NCBI RefSeq assembly: GCF_034702125.1
Contig: NC_085868.1
Location: forward strand, 43,561,116-43,625,115
Direction of reading: 5' to 3'
DNA: 64,000 bases
DNA from: Engraulis encrasicolus
Lineage: Eukaryota; Chordata; Actinopteri; Clupeiformes; Engraulidae
The notes beneath the pieces were generated by a model. It had not been told where the DNA came from, searched no databases, and saw only the letters and a program-made list of their open reading frames with translations. This document shows, one piece after another, positions 35,885-48,031 of the stretch. A program made the translations under genes and the position numbers. Position 1 is the stretch's first letter. Each line of letters starts with the position of its first letter.

Positions 35885-36502
35885 AGTGTGTGTCTGTAAA
35901 TTATCTACTGCTAGCTAAATCCATTAGATGCAAAGATATGGAAGTGAAATGTACACTGCCAGACTCAGAGAATGACTGGAGAAGCTACAGGAGAAAGATA
36001 AAACAAAAGCCAGAAACGGTAAGTCAACAGCAGAATCCACAGGGGTGCAGCTCCACGATTTTGTCCTCACTGATGCAACCTTACATGCTGGGCAGAATAA
36101 GCTATTAAAAATATGCTAATCAGCACTGAAATGGCACGGTGCAATGCTGCCCCACAAAGCAAAAAGTCAGTAACTGTGTGCAGAGCTCCAAACTGAGTAA
36201 AATGACTTGATCCTGTGGTCCAGTCTAAGTAATTTTGAGTAGATTATTTATATGCAACTATGCTGATGATATGAAACAACGGAACTGTAAGAGTGTATGC
36301 TTCCGGAGATTCCAGTAATACAATAAGAAGGGAAGTACACATATCATTGTGCAGCCATTGCCGGACTACAGATTTGCTGCGTTCGTCAATTGTTTTGCCG
36401 GCTCGAGAATATAGTCCTTGTTTAAATCATCCTTGGAAATCGTGAAGATGCCCAGTATCCTACACAATGTTTAACTCTGGTGCTATCTAAGGTGCTATAT
36501 AA
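35885..36502. other. Intergenic; weak exon candidate
   Basis: An open frame to about 36019 ends at ACG-GTAAGT, a good splice-donor match, and encodes a charged stretch (DWRSYRRKIKQKPET). No acceptor, partner exon or known domain is seen, so this stays a weak candidate only. Confidence 0.2.
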
Positions 36503-36820
36503 GGGCATTCATGGGTCAGTAGTCAGAGCGTCAGACTTGTATCCCAAAGGTTGCCGGTTCGACTCCCAATCCACCAGGTTGATGGGGGAAGTAATTAACC
36601 AGTGCTCTCCCCCATCCTCCATGACCGAGGTACCCTGAGCATGTTACCTTCACGTCACACTGCTCCCATGGGGCACCATTGTGGGCTGCCCCCTTGCACG
36701 GTTGAAGCATAAATGCAATTTTGTTGTGTGCAGTGAACACTTGTATGATGTGGACTGCTGTGTCACAATGACAATGGGAGTTGGAGTTTCCCAGTTGGGC
36801 TTTCACTTTCACTTCACTTA
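36503..36820 (+). mobile_element. tRNA-headed SINE, copy C
   Basis: The head gggcattcatgggtcagtag is diverged in the A-box; the B-box-like ggttcgactcc is intact. The tail is ctttcactttcacttcac. Confidence 0.8.
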
Positions 36821-38150
36821 TCTGGCATTTGACTAAGTGTTTGTTTCTGGATTCTAGCAGTTGCGATGAAACATGCTAACACGCTACGCCGCCAGACACA
36901 GGGATCGTCTGAATTAACGGGAGAGCGGTACAAATTATTTATTTAACTCAAGGAGAGATGGACAATGGGCTTATTTCAAAAAATGGGACATAATTGCTGT
37001 AATTCTACATACAGTGTATAGTGGCATTATGTTTGGAGTTCGAGTTACAGATAAAAAATCACAAAACCAGGGTCACATGAAAGCCTCCACTTACTCACGA
37101 ACAAAAATGATTCATGTTTTCCAGTGTCCTCGACTAATAAGAACAAAATCAATTATGTGACTAGTGGCTTGAGGGAGAAGAAGAAGGGAAAAAAGGCCAT
37201 CCAAAGATCCTGACAAAAGGCCCTAATGAACATGGAGAACCTTTTAAAAAATATGTGCTCAACTGAGTGTTGTGAGACACAGAATATATGTATGATGCCC
37301 CTGTGTGCCGTGACTGGAGTTCAGCTTCTACTATTTATGGTGTTTTACCATTTCATATTTTGAAATGTCTTAGTTTGATTTAGTAAGCCAATGGTCTCGT
37401 TGACATGGGACATATGATTCCGAATTATCTGAATTTAATTCCCAGTAATATTTAACTTAGCTAATTGCTCTTTTAATTCCAAAGTCCTTTATTATATATA
37501 TGTTAATTCCACTTTTTTTAAAACAAATGGGCATTTTGGATAAAAAATATTTGCCCTGACTTGTTTTTTGGCCTTTTATTATATTTAAGCTATAGATGAT
37601 AGATGATAGAAACCGATATTAGGGCAAAGGTATGTTTCATGTTAATCAAGTGAAACAAACATAATGTAACATTGAAATGACCTGGAAATACTGTATGTCA
37701 TTTTCATTCTTCAGAAGCACTAAACTCTTGGTCTACGTATACTATGACTTCTTGAGTGGCCCCAATTCGTTGTTCCAAGTTAGAACAGCCAATCTTGTGC
37801 TGGTTTCCAAAGCTCTGTGTAGAACAGCATGGCATGCATGCTTGTTGATTCCTTTTCATGTCGTCCTGTGTGAATGAGGCTAGAATAGATCAATACTCCT
37901 TTCCGCTCCTTTTTTGCGGATCAAGATGTGGGGTAGGAGTCAGACTAGAGGGTTTTCTCTGTGAGTTTCATGAGCCGGCCCCATTACAGAAAATGTATGT
38001 CAGCAATTTCCCTGGGAAGGATGAAGGGGGTGCAAGAGTGTCAGACGGGAGAAGGCAGTCAACAGAGCAGGAGCTGGAGCTGGCACATGCTGAAGGCATG
38101 GCGACAAGAGTGATTTGTTTACAGAGTTTTCTCTGGAAGTTTGTTAAATG

Positions 38151-38190
38151 AGGTGTGTGTGTGTGTGGCAGAAATAGGAAAACAGAGAGA

Positions 38191-38226
<36 letters not shown>
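38151..38226. repeat. GT and (GA)n tract
   Basis: A short GT run, then imperfect and pure GA units. Confidence 0.85.
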
Positions 38227-38523
38227 AAGATATATGGTAGTCATACTGTCAGCGGTACTCTTGCACTGCGATGCCAAAATCCCCAGCAGCCTGTCAAAGT
38301 GGTATATAGGATGTTTTGAAGAGTTAGATGTATACAGGGGTTGTTGGAGATGATGAACTCACTATTCTGGCTCAGGCTGTTGAGAGCAAAGCATCTCACG
38401 GTGGCAACTCTCAGGACCACTGAAAAGCAGCTGCGTCACAATTGTTCTATGACTGCATAAAGAGCAGGCTTTTAACCCATTCATCTTTTCTTTGCCCTGA
38501 TATAATAGACCTATGTGTCGAGT

Positions 38524-38556
38524 AGGGGGTTCCAAGTCTATGGCTTGGAACCCCCT
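38524..38556. repeat. Perfect short hairpin
   Basis: 13-bp arms AGGGGGTTCCAAG and CTTGGAACCCCCT surround a 7-nt loop. Not followed by a T-tract; function unknown. Confidence 0.6.
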
Positions 38557-39524
38557 TGGATAATAATATTATTTTCTAGATGAAATATTTAGTGCTTGTC
38601 AAGTGCATGAAATGAAACTACAAAAATACAATGCAGGTTGTTGTACACACCTGAGACAGTAGCATTTAGGACAGCGAGGTGCCGTGCAGAGTGCAATGAC
38701 CCACAAAGTCGATTCAGGTGTGCATGCACTATCTGTTCATTCCTCTATCAAATTAATATTCAATGAGATCGTGTTTATTTTGTAGAAAGGACTTGTTAAG
38801 AAATTCTCTGCATTTATACACGTATTATTGAAAATATAAAATGTGATAAAAGTATAAATTGTAGTTAGAACTTTGGCTTTCTGTGTTTCTGGTTAAACTC
38901 TGTTTGGTTAAACTCTGTCCCTTTGTATGAGCTCTTGCTGTGATTTATGTGACATCGAGGAGATAGGCTATCTCCCCCACGGTTGTCTCAGACAAGTTAC
39001 CACTTAGCTGAACTATTAACTTGTATGTTTATTCTAATTGTTAGCTGAACCATTACCTTATCTGGTTAAACTAAAGATTACGTTAGTGATTACTTGTTAG
39101 GGGCTAATAAAGGCACGCCACCACTGTTAGCAGACGGGGCTTGTATCATTTCTGTAACATCTCTGTGATGAACAAGACTCCCATTCTGCTGCAGAATGTT
39201 AAATGTTACCTCTGTCTCCTGTGTGGGTTTTCTTTCAGGTAAATTTTAATAAGGTGATACAGTGAATTTATTCACAGGACTGCATTCATATTCATAGAAG
39301 TCATGAGTAAAAACAGTAGACTATGCCTCTGGACCCACTGCACATATCCAAATGGACTCAATCCCTCTGCATTACATCGCACCCATGGGATATTGGAGCA
39401 GCAGAGATTTCTGTCCTTGTGTGCTAGCCACAAGAGAGTGCTCAGAAGCCTTGTTTAAAGCTCATCAATGCATCAGTGAACTGGGTGCTGAGTAATCAGG
39501 GAGCTTGTGCTTCACACACAAGCA

Positions 39525-39665
<141 letters not shown>

Positions 39666-40093
39666 TATGGGGTTTATTTCTCTGTGTGTCTGTCACACAC
39701 TGTGGGGAGACCATCGATATAATATACTGTCAATAACGGTAATTGTGATGCTAGGTATATAAGACGTGATTCTCAGTTCTTAGGTTAAAAACATTAAGGT
39801 CAACCTCTAATGTTGTCACATGCAGTCATAAACTGTAAAAACACCTTTAAGTAAATATACTTTTAGGTTTACAGTTTTCAATTTGTTTCCAAACCATATA
39901 TATTATACTGTACACCGGTACACCGTTAGCTGAGGCAGTAGGCTATCAACTAATAGCTTACAAAATATACAACTCGGCAGACTAGTCCTCTGCTAGTGTT
40001 GTTATTGCCGCCCTCTGTAATACTGCAACTGTACCACATAGCTGAGAACCAGAGAATCTCTTTACAGAATGGTTGTCAGCAGATTGCATATTT

Positions 40094-40760
<667 letters not shown>

Positions 40761-40821
40761 AGAAACCCTTGAGGTAAAAGGTCCATCTGGAAGACTGGAA
40801 TCGATGAATAATTGGCTAGAC

Positions 40822-41021
40822 CAGTTTTTCTCCAACCAGGGGTACGTGTACCACTAGGGGTACGCGAGCACACTGCAGGGGGTACTTGGAAATTTTGAAT
40901 TTTAACATATGCGCATAGTCATACTGGAATAGAAAAAAACTGATGTAAAGCACAAGTTAGGGGGTACTCATGGCAAAACAAAAAGGCTAGGGGGTACATT
41001 AGACAAAAATGGGAAACACTG
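40822..41021. mobile_element. hAT-like MITE, 200 bp
   Basis: The right end, in reverse CAGTGTTTCCCA, and left CAGTTTTTCTCCAACC are inverted repeats. The interior matches 17647-17853 in opposite orientation (ggggtacgtgtaccactagg). The flanks GGCTAGAC (40814-40821) and GTCTAGAC (41022-41029) agree at 7 of 8 positions. Confidence 0.8.
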
Positions 41022-41157
41022 GTCTAGACTAACAAAAACAGTCACAGCTACAGTATAAAGTTAAAAGTTTTTCATCTGTACGAACTCTCAGCTGCATGAA
41101 ACTCTGAATCCTCCACTAAGAAGTTGGGGCTCAGTGCCAGCTGACCTTGTGTGCTAG

Positions 41158-41212
41158 TAGATTTCATATGAGTGCACTCTTTGTCAAATGCTCGGTCTAA
41201 TTAAAACCCATT
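41158..41212 (+). repeat. Local duplication, unit 2, left part
   Basis: Collinear with 40110-40180; interrupted by the LTR element and continued at 45269. Confidence 0.7.
41208..41212 (+). repeat. 5-bp target duplication (left) of LTR element
   Basis: CCATT, repeated at 45269-45273. Confidence 0.85.
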
Positions 41213-41593
41213 TGTTATGTCGGTCTCTTCACCAGTGTTTCTTTTGGCTCCCTCTAATGTTTGTCTGTTGTAAATAGCAGGCAGACTTGATTGGTGGTCG
41301 TCCCCATCAACCGGATGGGCAACACCTGATTTGCTGATTGGGTACACCTGCGGCAGCCCTTCAAAAGGACTGCCTCGAGCCGGCTGGAGAGAGACTTCAT
41401 TTTCCTGACCCGTTTTTGTCTGACCCTCTTGCCGTCCTGTTGCTGAGACATTGAAGCCTTTTTGTCTTTTCTTTTGGATTTTGAGCTTTGATGCTCCGTC
41501 GCATTCTTTGTATAACCCCTAGACTTTCGTAATTAAAACCCTTTTTGAGCTTTCGTTTTGTGTCTGTCCCCTTATGTTACTTGCTCTGTGACA
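41213..41593 (+). repeat. 5' LTR
   Basis: 381 bp, TG...CA ends. It carries a 9-bp insertion (atgttactt) near its 3' end that the 3' LTR lacks. Confidence 0.85.
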
Positions 41594-41595
41594 TA

Positions 41596-41614
41596 TTGGG
41601 CGCTCGCCGGGATA
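41596..41614 (+). promoter_or_regulatory. Probable primer-binding site
   Basis: ttgggcgctcgccgggat starts two or three bases after the LTR. It resembles the tRNA-Pro site (TGGGGGCTCGTCCGGGAT) with small gaps. The tRNA assignment is inference. Confidence 0.45.
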
Positions 41615-42235
41615 TTGTCTCCCTTCCCTCTCGCATTTTTGCGCTTTTTTTCTAACGGGTGTCATTATTTTTCTATTGGCTGTGCTGCTGTTTTTCGTGG
41701 TGAGTAGCAGTTTTTTGGGCTTGGGTCGTGTCTTCTTTTTAGCCTACTTCGTTTTTGTGGATAACCCAGGAGGGGGCTCCCTGTAGCCTCGAGCTGGGTA
41801 GGCCACTGAAGACCCGGAGTCAGTTAGGCTTTTGTTTTCAGTTTTACAGCCTAGTCAGTGTAGGTGCAACCCCTGCCTGTTTCCTCGCCCGCCACTTGTC
41901 TACCAACGCATTGCGCCAATCAATTTTTGATTCACTCTTGTTTCAATTTTAGTGAATCCTGTCTTTTTTGTGAAGTCTGTCTGTTTGTTTTATGTGGTCC
42001 TGTATGCACATGTGTGCCCGCCTCTAATCGACCACCTGCTGCTGCTTAGATCAGGCCTACGTGTAGCCTGTTCCGTAGCTCCGTTTCAACAAGCCTGTTG
42101 GCCTTGATCCGCTGCTACTCGTGTGGAACATTCGTTTCTTTACTGTGTGCCTGTTACTTGCCGGTTTTCTTAGGCCTATAGCCTACGCACGCTCGTGTTA
42201 CAGCTATCCCGTCATTGATCAGCTGCCCGTTAATC

Positions 42236-44221
42236 ATGGCCACCATCAAAGGATTTGTTGTATCCCCGTCACGCACTAAACTGCATCGATTTAGCAAACC
42301 CGAATTGTTGGAATTGGCCAAACAGTACAACATCGCGTTAGACACTGAGGAGCAGAAGACCAAAGATGGTATTAAAAGAAAACTCTTCGACGTCTTCGCC
42401 GAAACTGGGTTATTGCCACCTCGTACGCCAGCCAAAGGCACGTTGCCAACTTCATCTCCATCCACTAGTCCCTCTGAAACTATCCGTCTGCGAGAGTTAG
42501 ACCTCGAGCAGCGACGTTTAGAGTTAGAAACAGAACTTGCAAAACAGCGACTAGAGTTGGAGCGTGACCGCCTAAAAATAGAAGCGGAAGAATGTAAAAA
42601 CAAAACTGTCTTTGACGTGGCGAAGAATATCAAATTGGTGCCCCCCTTCTCTGAGACTAACGTTGAGCGGTATTTTCCGCATTTTGAGAGGGTTGCAACT
42701 AACTTTGTGTGGCCAGAAAATCAGTGGGCCTCTCTGCTCCAGTGTGTTTTGACTGGGAAAGCCCAGGAAATCTACTCGTCTCTCCCAGTTGCGAATAGTG
42801 TCATCTACGCCGATGTAAAAGATGCCATCCTGCGCGGTTACCAGTTAACCCCCGAGGCGTATCGCCAGACATTCCGTAAGCTCCGACAAAAAGCGGATCA
42901 GACATATGTTGAGTTTGGCCGTAAGAAGGAAACTTCATTTGATCGTTGGTGTGCTGTAATTAAAGCAGATGACCGAGCAAAACTATGCGAGTTAATTCTT
43001 CTGGAGGAATTCATTAGCTGTTTGCCTCCTCAAATTGCGACACATGTCAGCGAGCAAAAACCTAAGACCATGTCTGATGCTGCAGTCTTGGCCGATGAAT
43101 ATCAGTTAATCCATGAAGACAGCCTCCGTAGGTCTCGTTCTCCAACCCCAGCATCACCTGTTGATCAGAAGAGCAATGGCACCAAGCCAGTGCTTGATCC
43201 TGATCAACCGGGTTGCTCATACTGCCAAAAGTCTGGTCACGTGATTACAGAGTGTTTCAAATTAAAAAAGAAGCAGGCTCGTGATGCAGCTAAACAAGTC
43301 GCTTTGGCTCACTCAATTTCACCTTTACTGAATAACAATGAAGGGTTGTACGATCCCTTCCTGCAAACTGGGACCGTGTCTGTGCCAGGTGCTGGTTCTG
43401 CACCAGTGCGCATCCTGCGTGACACTGGTGCAAACCAATCCATTCTTGTCCAAGGAGTCGTGCCCTTGTCATCACATACTGCAACAGGCAGTTGCGTTCG
43501 CGTGCGTGGTGTTGGCAAGGGGGTCTCTGTAATGCCGTTACACCGCATTTCGTTGCGTTCCGCTTTTGCCAGTGGTGAGGTGGTGGTTGCCATCTGTGCG
43601 TCCTTGCCCATACCAGGGGTAACACTGCTCTTGGGTAATGACATGGGTCTCGCTAACGTGCTTTGTTCAGGGACACCACAAGAGGTTGTGGCAGAGTCTC
43701 CCGTGCTGTTTGCCCCCGTTAGCCGTGCGTGTGCGTGCCAAAACATCGATCCCACCCGTGTGCAAGTAAAGACTGTTAAGTCTCAGATGTTGCCAGATCC
43801 CCAAGTAGCCACCACAGTCATGGCAAGGGCTGGAGTTTGCAAAACGTTTAGTTCTAGACTGCACCCAACGTCGCAGCACAAACCTTCCTTCACAAGTTGG
43901 CCAGACATGATGCGCGTCCGCCCTGTTCCTCTGCTGTCACAGACACAGCAGTTTTGCAGACGAAAGCACCACCCGCATCTGGCAACCTCCAAATTCCGCC
44001 ACTCCAACAAGGAGTTAGATGCTGTTAAGCAGCCTGTTAATGACGTGCCGTCAAGGAAACCTAAGCCTCCCGACCGTCCTGGAATTTCTGAGTCGGTAGT
44101 ACCACGAGTTGAGGACCCGACAAGTCTCAAACGTGGATACCGGCTCCTTTCCTCATTAATGTGTTCAATTTTATACGCTGCCATGTCTGACCGTTACCTA
44201 TTTAAAAGGCTGCCATGGTAG
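42236..44221 (+). CDS. Gag-protease polyprotein of a gypsy-like retroelement
   Basis: Structural and processing protein of the LTR element; it would form the particle shell and cleave it. I start at ATG 42236 (atcATGG, good context), giving 661 residues. The frame is open from 42215, but there it begins with TTG. Order of parts: an N-terminal helical SAP-like segment (about 16-60, HRFSKPELLELAKQYNI); a charged coiled coil (about 82-120, LDLEQRRLELETELAKQRLE); a SCAN/retrotransposon-gag-like capsid region (about 130-300, PPFSETNVERYFPHFERVA); a C-x2-C-x4-H-x4-C zinc knuckle at 327-340 (CSYCQKSGHVITEC); and a retropepsin with catalytic DTGA at 396-399 and a LLLGNDMG strand near 470. From about residue 490 the sequence no longer resembles gypsy polyproteins, and no YxDD polymerase motif follows. 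The frame has no internal stop, unusual for a copy without pol. Confidence 0.8.
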   Translation: MATIKGFVVSPSRTKLHRFSKPELLELAKQYNIALDTEEQKTKDGIKRKLFDVFAETGLLPPRTPAKGTLPTSSPSTSPSETIRLRELDLEQRRLELETELAKQRLELERDRLKIEAEECKNKTVFDVAKNIKLVPPFSETNVERYFPHFERVATNFVWPENQWASLLQCVLTGKAQEIYSSLPVANSVIYADVKDAILRGYQLTPEAYRQTFRKLRQKADQTYVEFGRKKETSFDRWCAVIKADDRAKLCELILLEEFISCLPPQIATHVSEQKPKTMSDAAVLADEYQLIHEDSLRRSRSPTPASPVDQKSNGTKPVLDPDQPGCSYCQKSGHVITECFKLKKKQARDAAKQVALAHSISPLLNNNEGLYDPFLQTGTVSVPGAGSAPVRILRDTGANQSILVQGVVPLSSHTATGSCVRVRGVGKGVSVMPLHRISLRSAFASGEVVVAICASLPIPGVTLLLGNDMGLANVLCSGTPQEVVAESPVLFAPVSRACACQNIDPTRVQVKTVKSQMLPDPQVATTVMARAGVCKTFSSRLHPTSQHKPSFTSWPDMMRVRPVPLLSQTQQFCRRKHHPHLATSKFRHSNKELDAVKQPVNDVPSRKPKPPDRPGISESVVPRVEDPTSLKRGYRLLSSLMCSILYAAMSDRYLFKRLPW

Positions 44222-44376
44222 CTGTTGCATGCTATTTCCTTTTGCTTGGTATTGCCAAATCCTTTGATTGACATATTTGTCAGCTTGATTTAAACGTTAT
44301 ATAAAACCACTCAATTCCATTTGAAATGTCATTAGATGACTGATTTAGTAGTTTTATGTATGGAATTGTTTGTCTG

Positions 44377-44734
44377 TAGCCTCGCGAGCCATCCTACGTA
44401 CTTCCGCCAAAGGATTGGCTCCACTACTGTAGTCTGGCCGTGCTTCTCTGTGGAGTGCCTGGAGCAGTAGAATTTTGATCGCAACGCCCCCCCAGAAAAC
44501 AGCCAATAATCGAATACGCCCCCCACGTGGGGACGAAAGGGGGAGGACGAGCCATTGGTCTGTGCTATGTTGTTGTTGAGTAACTGCCAGCGATTGGGTG
44601 AGAGGTGTCCAATAATTTCAAACCATAACTGAGTGCAAACTTCCTGCTTCCTACAATCGCTTCAGAGCAAACAAATGCCAGACCATAAATACGAAATGAA
44701 ATGATAGTATTATGGGATGGTCAGGACCAGGCTA
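44377..44734. mobile_element. Possible MITE inside the LTR element
   Basis: tagcctcgcgagccatcc at the left and, in reverse, tagcctggtcctgaccatcc at the right form imperfect inverted termini. The TAGCCTGG start is like the element at 54469-54720. No matching duplication flanks it, so the call is tentative. Confidence 0.4.
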
Positions 44735-44887
44735 GTTCATCTGCACTAAACTTTGCTCTGCCATTTCAGTTAATGTTGGATAAAGAAATGCTGAAGTTCC
44801 AGCCTGTTGGGGGTTGAGTAGGCCTAGATTATACATGTATTGCCTTTTCTGGCTATTTTCTTTTATGGAGACTATAGTCACCATTTT

Positions 44888-44897
44888 AGGATGGGGG
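44888..44897 (+). promoter_or_regulatory. Polypurine tract
   Basis: aggatggggg lies immediately before the 3' LTR, the expected plus-strand primer position. Confidence 0.65.
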
Positions 44898-45268
44898 TGT
44901 TATGTGGGTCTCTTCACCAGTGTTTCTTTTGGCTCCCTCTAATGTTTGTCTGTTGTAAATAGCAGGCAGACTTGATTGGTGGTCGTCCCCATCAACCGGA
45001 TGGGCAACACCTGATTTGCTGATTGGGTACACCTGCGGCAGCCCTTCAAAAGGACTGCCTCGAGCCGGCTGGAGAGAGACTTCATTTTCCTGACCGTTTT
45101 TGTCTGACGCTCTTGCCGTCCTGTTGCTGAGGCATTGAAGCCTTTTTGTCTTTTCTTTTGGATTTTGAGCTTTGATGCTCCGTCGCATTCTTTGTATAAC
45201 CCCTAGACTTTCGTAATTAAAACCCTTTTTGAGCTTTCGTTTTGTGTCTGTCCCCTTGCTCTGTAACA
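44898..45268 (+). repeat. 3' LTR
   Basis: 371 bp, about 99% identical by eye to the 5' LTR apart from indels. Confidence 0.85.
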
Positions 45269-45430
45269 CCATTCAGACAATGCATCACACACGGTACTGC
45301 CTAACGACTATTGGGTAGCATTTAGAATAGTCAAATTATGGTGACTGTAATGGTATATTGGTATATGTTATGGCAGGTCTTGGAGCTACCGTGGCTTTAA
45401 TCTCCACACCCTCTCCATCTGAAAGACACC
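45269..45430 (+). repeat. Local duplication, unit 2, right part
   Basis: Starts with the CCATT target duplication, then cagacaatg, ggtactgcctaacgac and, at about 45378, gtcttggagctaccgtgg. These match unit 1 at 40180-40730, with a large deletion relative to it. Confidence 0.7.
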
Positions 45431-46903
45431 TGTTTGGACGCTAGTGCACTTAGCCAAAGTCCCTTCTCATAAGTCATTTCACTCAGCGGCCATCTTGGCT
45501 ACGCCTCAGGGTTGCAATGTCAGATTAGTAAGACCATAGGCGTCTTAAACTGAATGATTAAACAGAAATGGAACAACTGAGCGACGCACAACCCATATGG
45601 TTGGAATCGTTATGGAAACAAGTTTATAATGCCTATCACTGATTGGCCGTATATATGACAACCCTGCAAATCATTGTTTTCTTACTAATGTGTTGAACTG
45701 CATTTGCACAGAATTTCACAACATGCGTTCTGCTTCGCTGTCAGTGGGCGCAGACTCTGTGCGAGTAGCTACCCGATGTGAGTCGCACATGTCATCTGCA
45801 ACCGACTGGCGGAAGCAGATTCCGAGGGCAAACCGATTGGGTTTGAGTAGTCGTAAAACCTTCACGTCGAGGTGGAGAGATGATTGAATAAATAAAAGAC
45901 AGCGCAGCTGAGCAAGCAATTGGCAAATGTGAGGGGTGTACTCACTTCTGTGACATACTGTGTGTGCGGTCATTTGTCTGTTTTACATTTGCCCTAAAAG
46001 ACATTTAACCAAACTGTCAAACATGTGATGATCTTTCACTGGATACATACTGAGTGAGTACATTTCTCAGCTTTGAAGTTTCTGTTGGTGTGACTTGATC
46101 GACTACATGACCGTGAGTTAAACAATACCAGTTAAACCACAAATAGCTGTGTAATTACACACTTACAAAGGCTAATGGAGAGAAAGGGGAAGCCAATTAA
46201 TCAAAAGAGAATGAACTTCATAGAGGGCAATATTGTGTGGCTGGCCTGCATGAGACTTCAAGTGTGTCATGCTGCATTTTCCTGAAGAATACAAACACAT
46301 GGAAGAACAATGAAGAATTGATTTTAAAAGTACTTGAAGTTGAAAGAAATGTACAGTATTTGTATAGTTTAGAATAGAAATTTGATAGTAATTTTTTGAT
46401 TCAACCACTAGAGAGTAGACCCAAATCAAAGAGCTCTATAGTGTTGATATAACGCTGCCAAATTTACTGTAACTCGGCATCCAAAAAAGCAAGAGCTGAT
46501 GTGTAACTGCTGATTTACAAGGACGAGTTTCCATCTCAAAGAGCCGAAAACATCTAGGCATTGAGTTAACACTGCTAAATGTACTTTGTATGTGAACTAC
46601 CACACATCCAAAAAAGCAAGTAGAGCTGAGGTGTAACTGCTGCGTCATGCTGATGAATGATTTAAAGGGTGGCCTAGTCACGGACAGAAACCTTCGCCCT
46701 GAGCACGGAATCACTGCTCTTTTCCTTTTCCTAGTAATACATCTGTGCATGAAACAAACTCCTGAATTAAACAAGGGAGGAAGAGAGTGAGCAGAGGAAA
46801 TTAGTGGCCATTTGCCCAAGGGGTAAACAACCAAGAAAGGACTCCTGTGCACAGCACACGCAGAGAGAAAGAGAGAATGAGTGTGTGTGTGAGTGTGTGT
46901 GTG
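45431..46903. other. Intergenic sequence
   Basis: No gene recognised. A diverged tandem duplication of about 125 bp is visible at about 46440-46510 and 46564-46641 (ccaaaaaagcaag..agctga.gtgtaactgctg in both). Short GT tract at 46880-46903. Confidence 0.4.
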
Positions 46904-48031
46904 TGTCAGCCTGCTGGGAGGTGTGGGGATTTTGTTTATTTGTTTGCTGTGTTTATTTACTATTTGGGTTTGCTGTGGTTTTATATACATACTGGTTTCT
47001 GTGATTATGGTTTGCTGTGCCTACTGTTTGCTGTGCTGTGGATACAATCAGTTTGCTGTGATTACCCTTTGTGTTTTTACTAACTGCCACCCACATACTG
47101 ACTCTTCATTGGCGGCGCACTAATGACTCTATTGCTTTGAATATGATCACCTGCACGGACAATTAAGACTCTACCTATCCGTTGCCTGGACGTTGAAGGG
47201 GTTGGGTATAAAAAGGGATGTTTTCAGACTTACGAGAGATTCAGCGGGGATCGGACGCACGCAGCAGCAGACGAGCCGACACCGGACCCTGGACATTGGA
47301 GAGCAGGAACAACGCCGGACGAACCCGTGGACCGAACCGGACGAACCCGTTGCCTGGACCAGAATTATACAACGCCTGCTTTGCCCTCCTGAAGGGACGT
47401 AAGAGTATCCTGTGTGTGCGTGCTCTATTGATCTCCTGTTTGCATTGGTGCCTGTGCTGATCCCTGCTTTCTGCCGAGGTGCGACGCGGCTGACTCCCAG
47501 ACGACCCGAGACCAGACCAGACCAGAACCGCGAGGACCGACCTGCATTGTCTGATACAACGCGCGCTAACAACAACTTAAAGGGAAGTACGACTCCTCCT
47601 TCCCTGTTGTTGTTTTCCTGCCCATGTTGACACTGTACCTGGCGCTGCGCTGATACTTACCTTTGCTGTTGAAGGTTGGGCCGCTTCCTGGACGAGACGC
47701 TGACGTCATCGGGGATTCCCTGCACTGCCGATCGTCGAAGCCGTGACGTCACGACCAGGGCTTCCCCACGCACCTCGATAAGGCCACGACTTGCGCTCCT
47801 ATACGGAGCCTACGGAGGCGCACCCGCGCCATAACCGAACTGCCTTTGTTTCATTTATTTTATTTTGTTTTCATTTCTTATTAGCTTAGGCTATTTTAAA
47901 GGACAATTCACTCTTAATATTTGTTTAATAAAATTTGATATATATTTTTAATACGGTTTCTGTGATTCCTCTGTGTCCTGGGCATTTACCTGAATTCAAG
48001 AGGTTTTTACCAAAAAGGTTTTTGGCTGACA
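46904..48031 (+). repeat. LTR1, plus orientation
   Basis: Begins TGTCAGCC and ends CTGACA. It carries a TATA box (tataaaaa, 47207-47214) and AATAAA (47927-47932) in the right order for a plus-strand LTR. It resembles LTR2/LTR3 in the first 250 bp and at the end, but the middle is diverged, so it is a sister subfamily. Confidence 0.7.

Larger units (their letters stand above)
44222..44897 (+). other. 3' internal region of LTR element
   Basis: No coding frame of note. Autonomous relatives would have pol here. It contains the inverted-repeat insertion at 44377-44734 and ends in a polypurine tract. Confidence 0.6.
41213..45268 (+). mobile_element. Ty3/gypsy-like LTR element lacking RT and integrase
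   Basis: LTRs at 41213-41593 and 44898-45268 begin TGTTATGT and end CTCTGTRACA. A purine tract precedes the 3' LTR and CCATT flanks both sides. The internal region (about 3.3 kb) contains a single long gag-protease frame and no reverse transcriptase, RNase H or integrase motifs in any frame. The LTRs differ by about four substitutions and two indels over about 370 bp, so the insertion is recent. It would need enzymes from a related autonomous copy. Confidence 0.85.

Noticed and set aside
44222..44897. env or pol remnant in the LTR element
   Set aside because: No open frame or motif in any reading frame.
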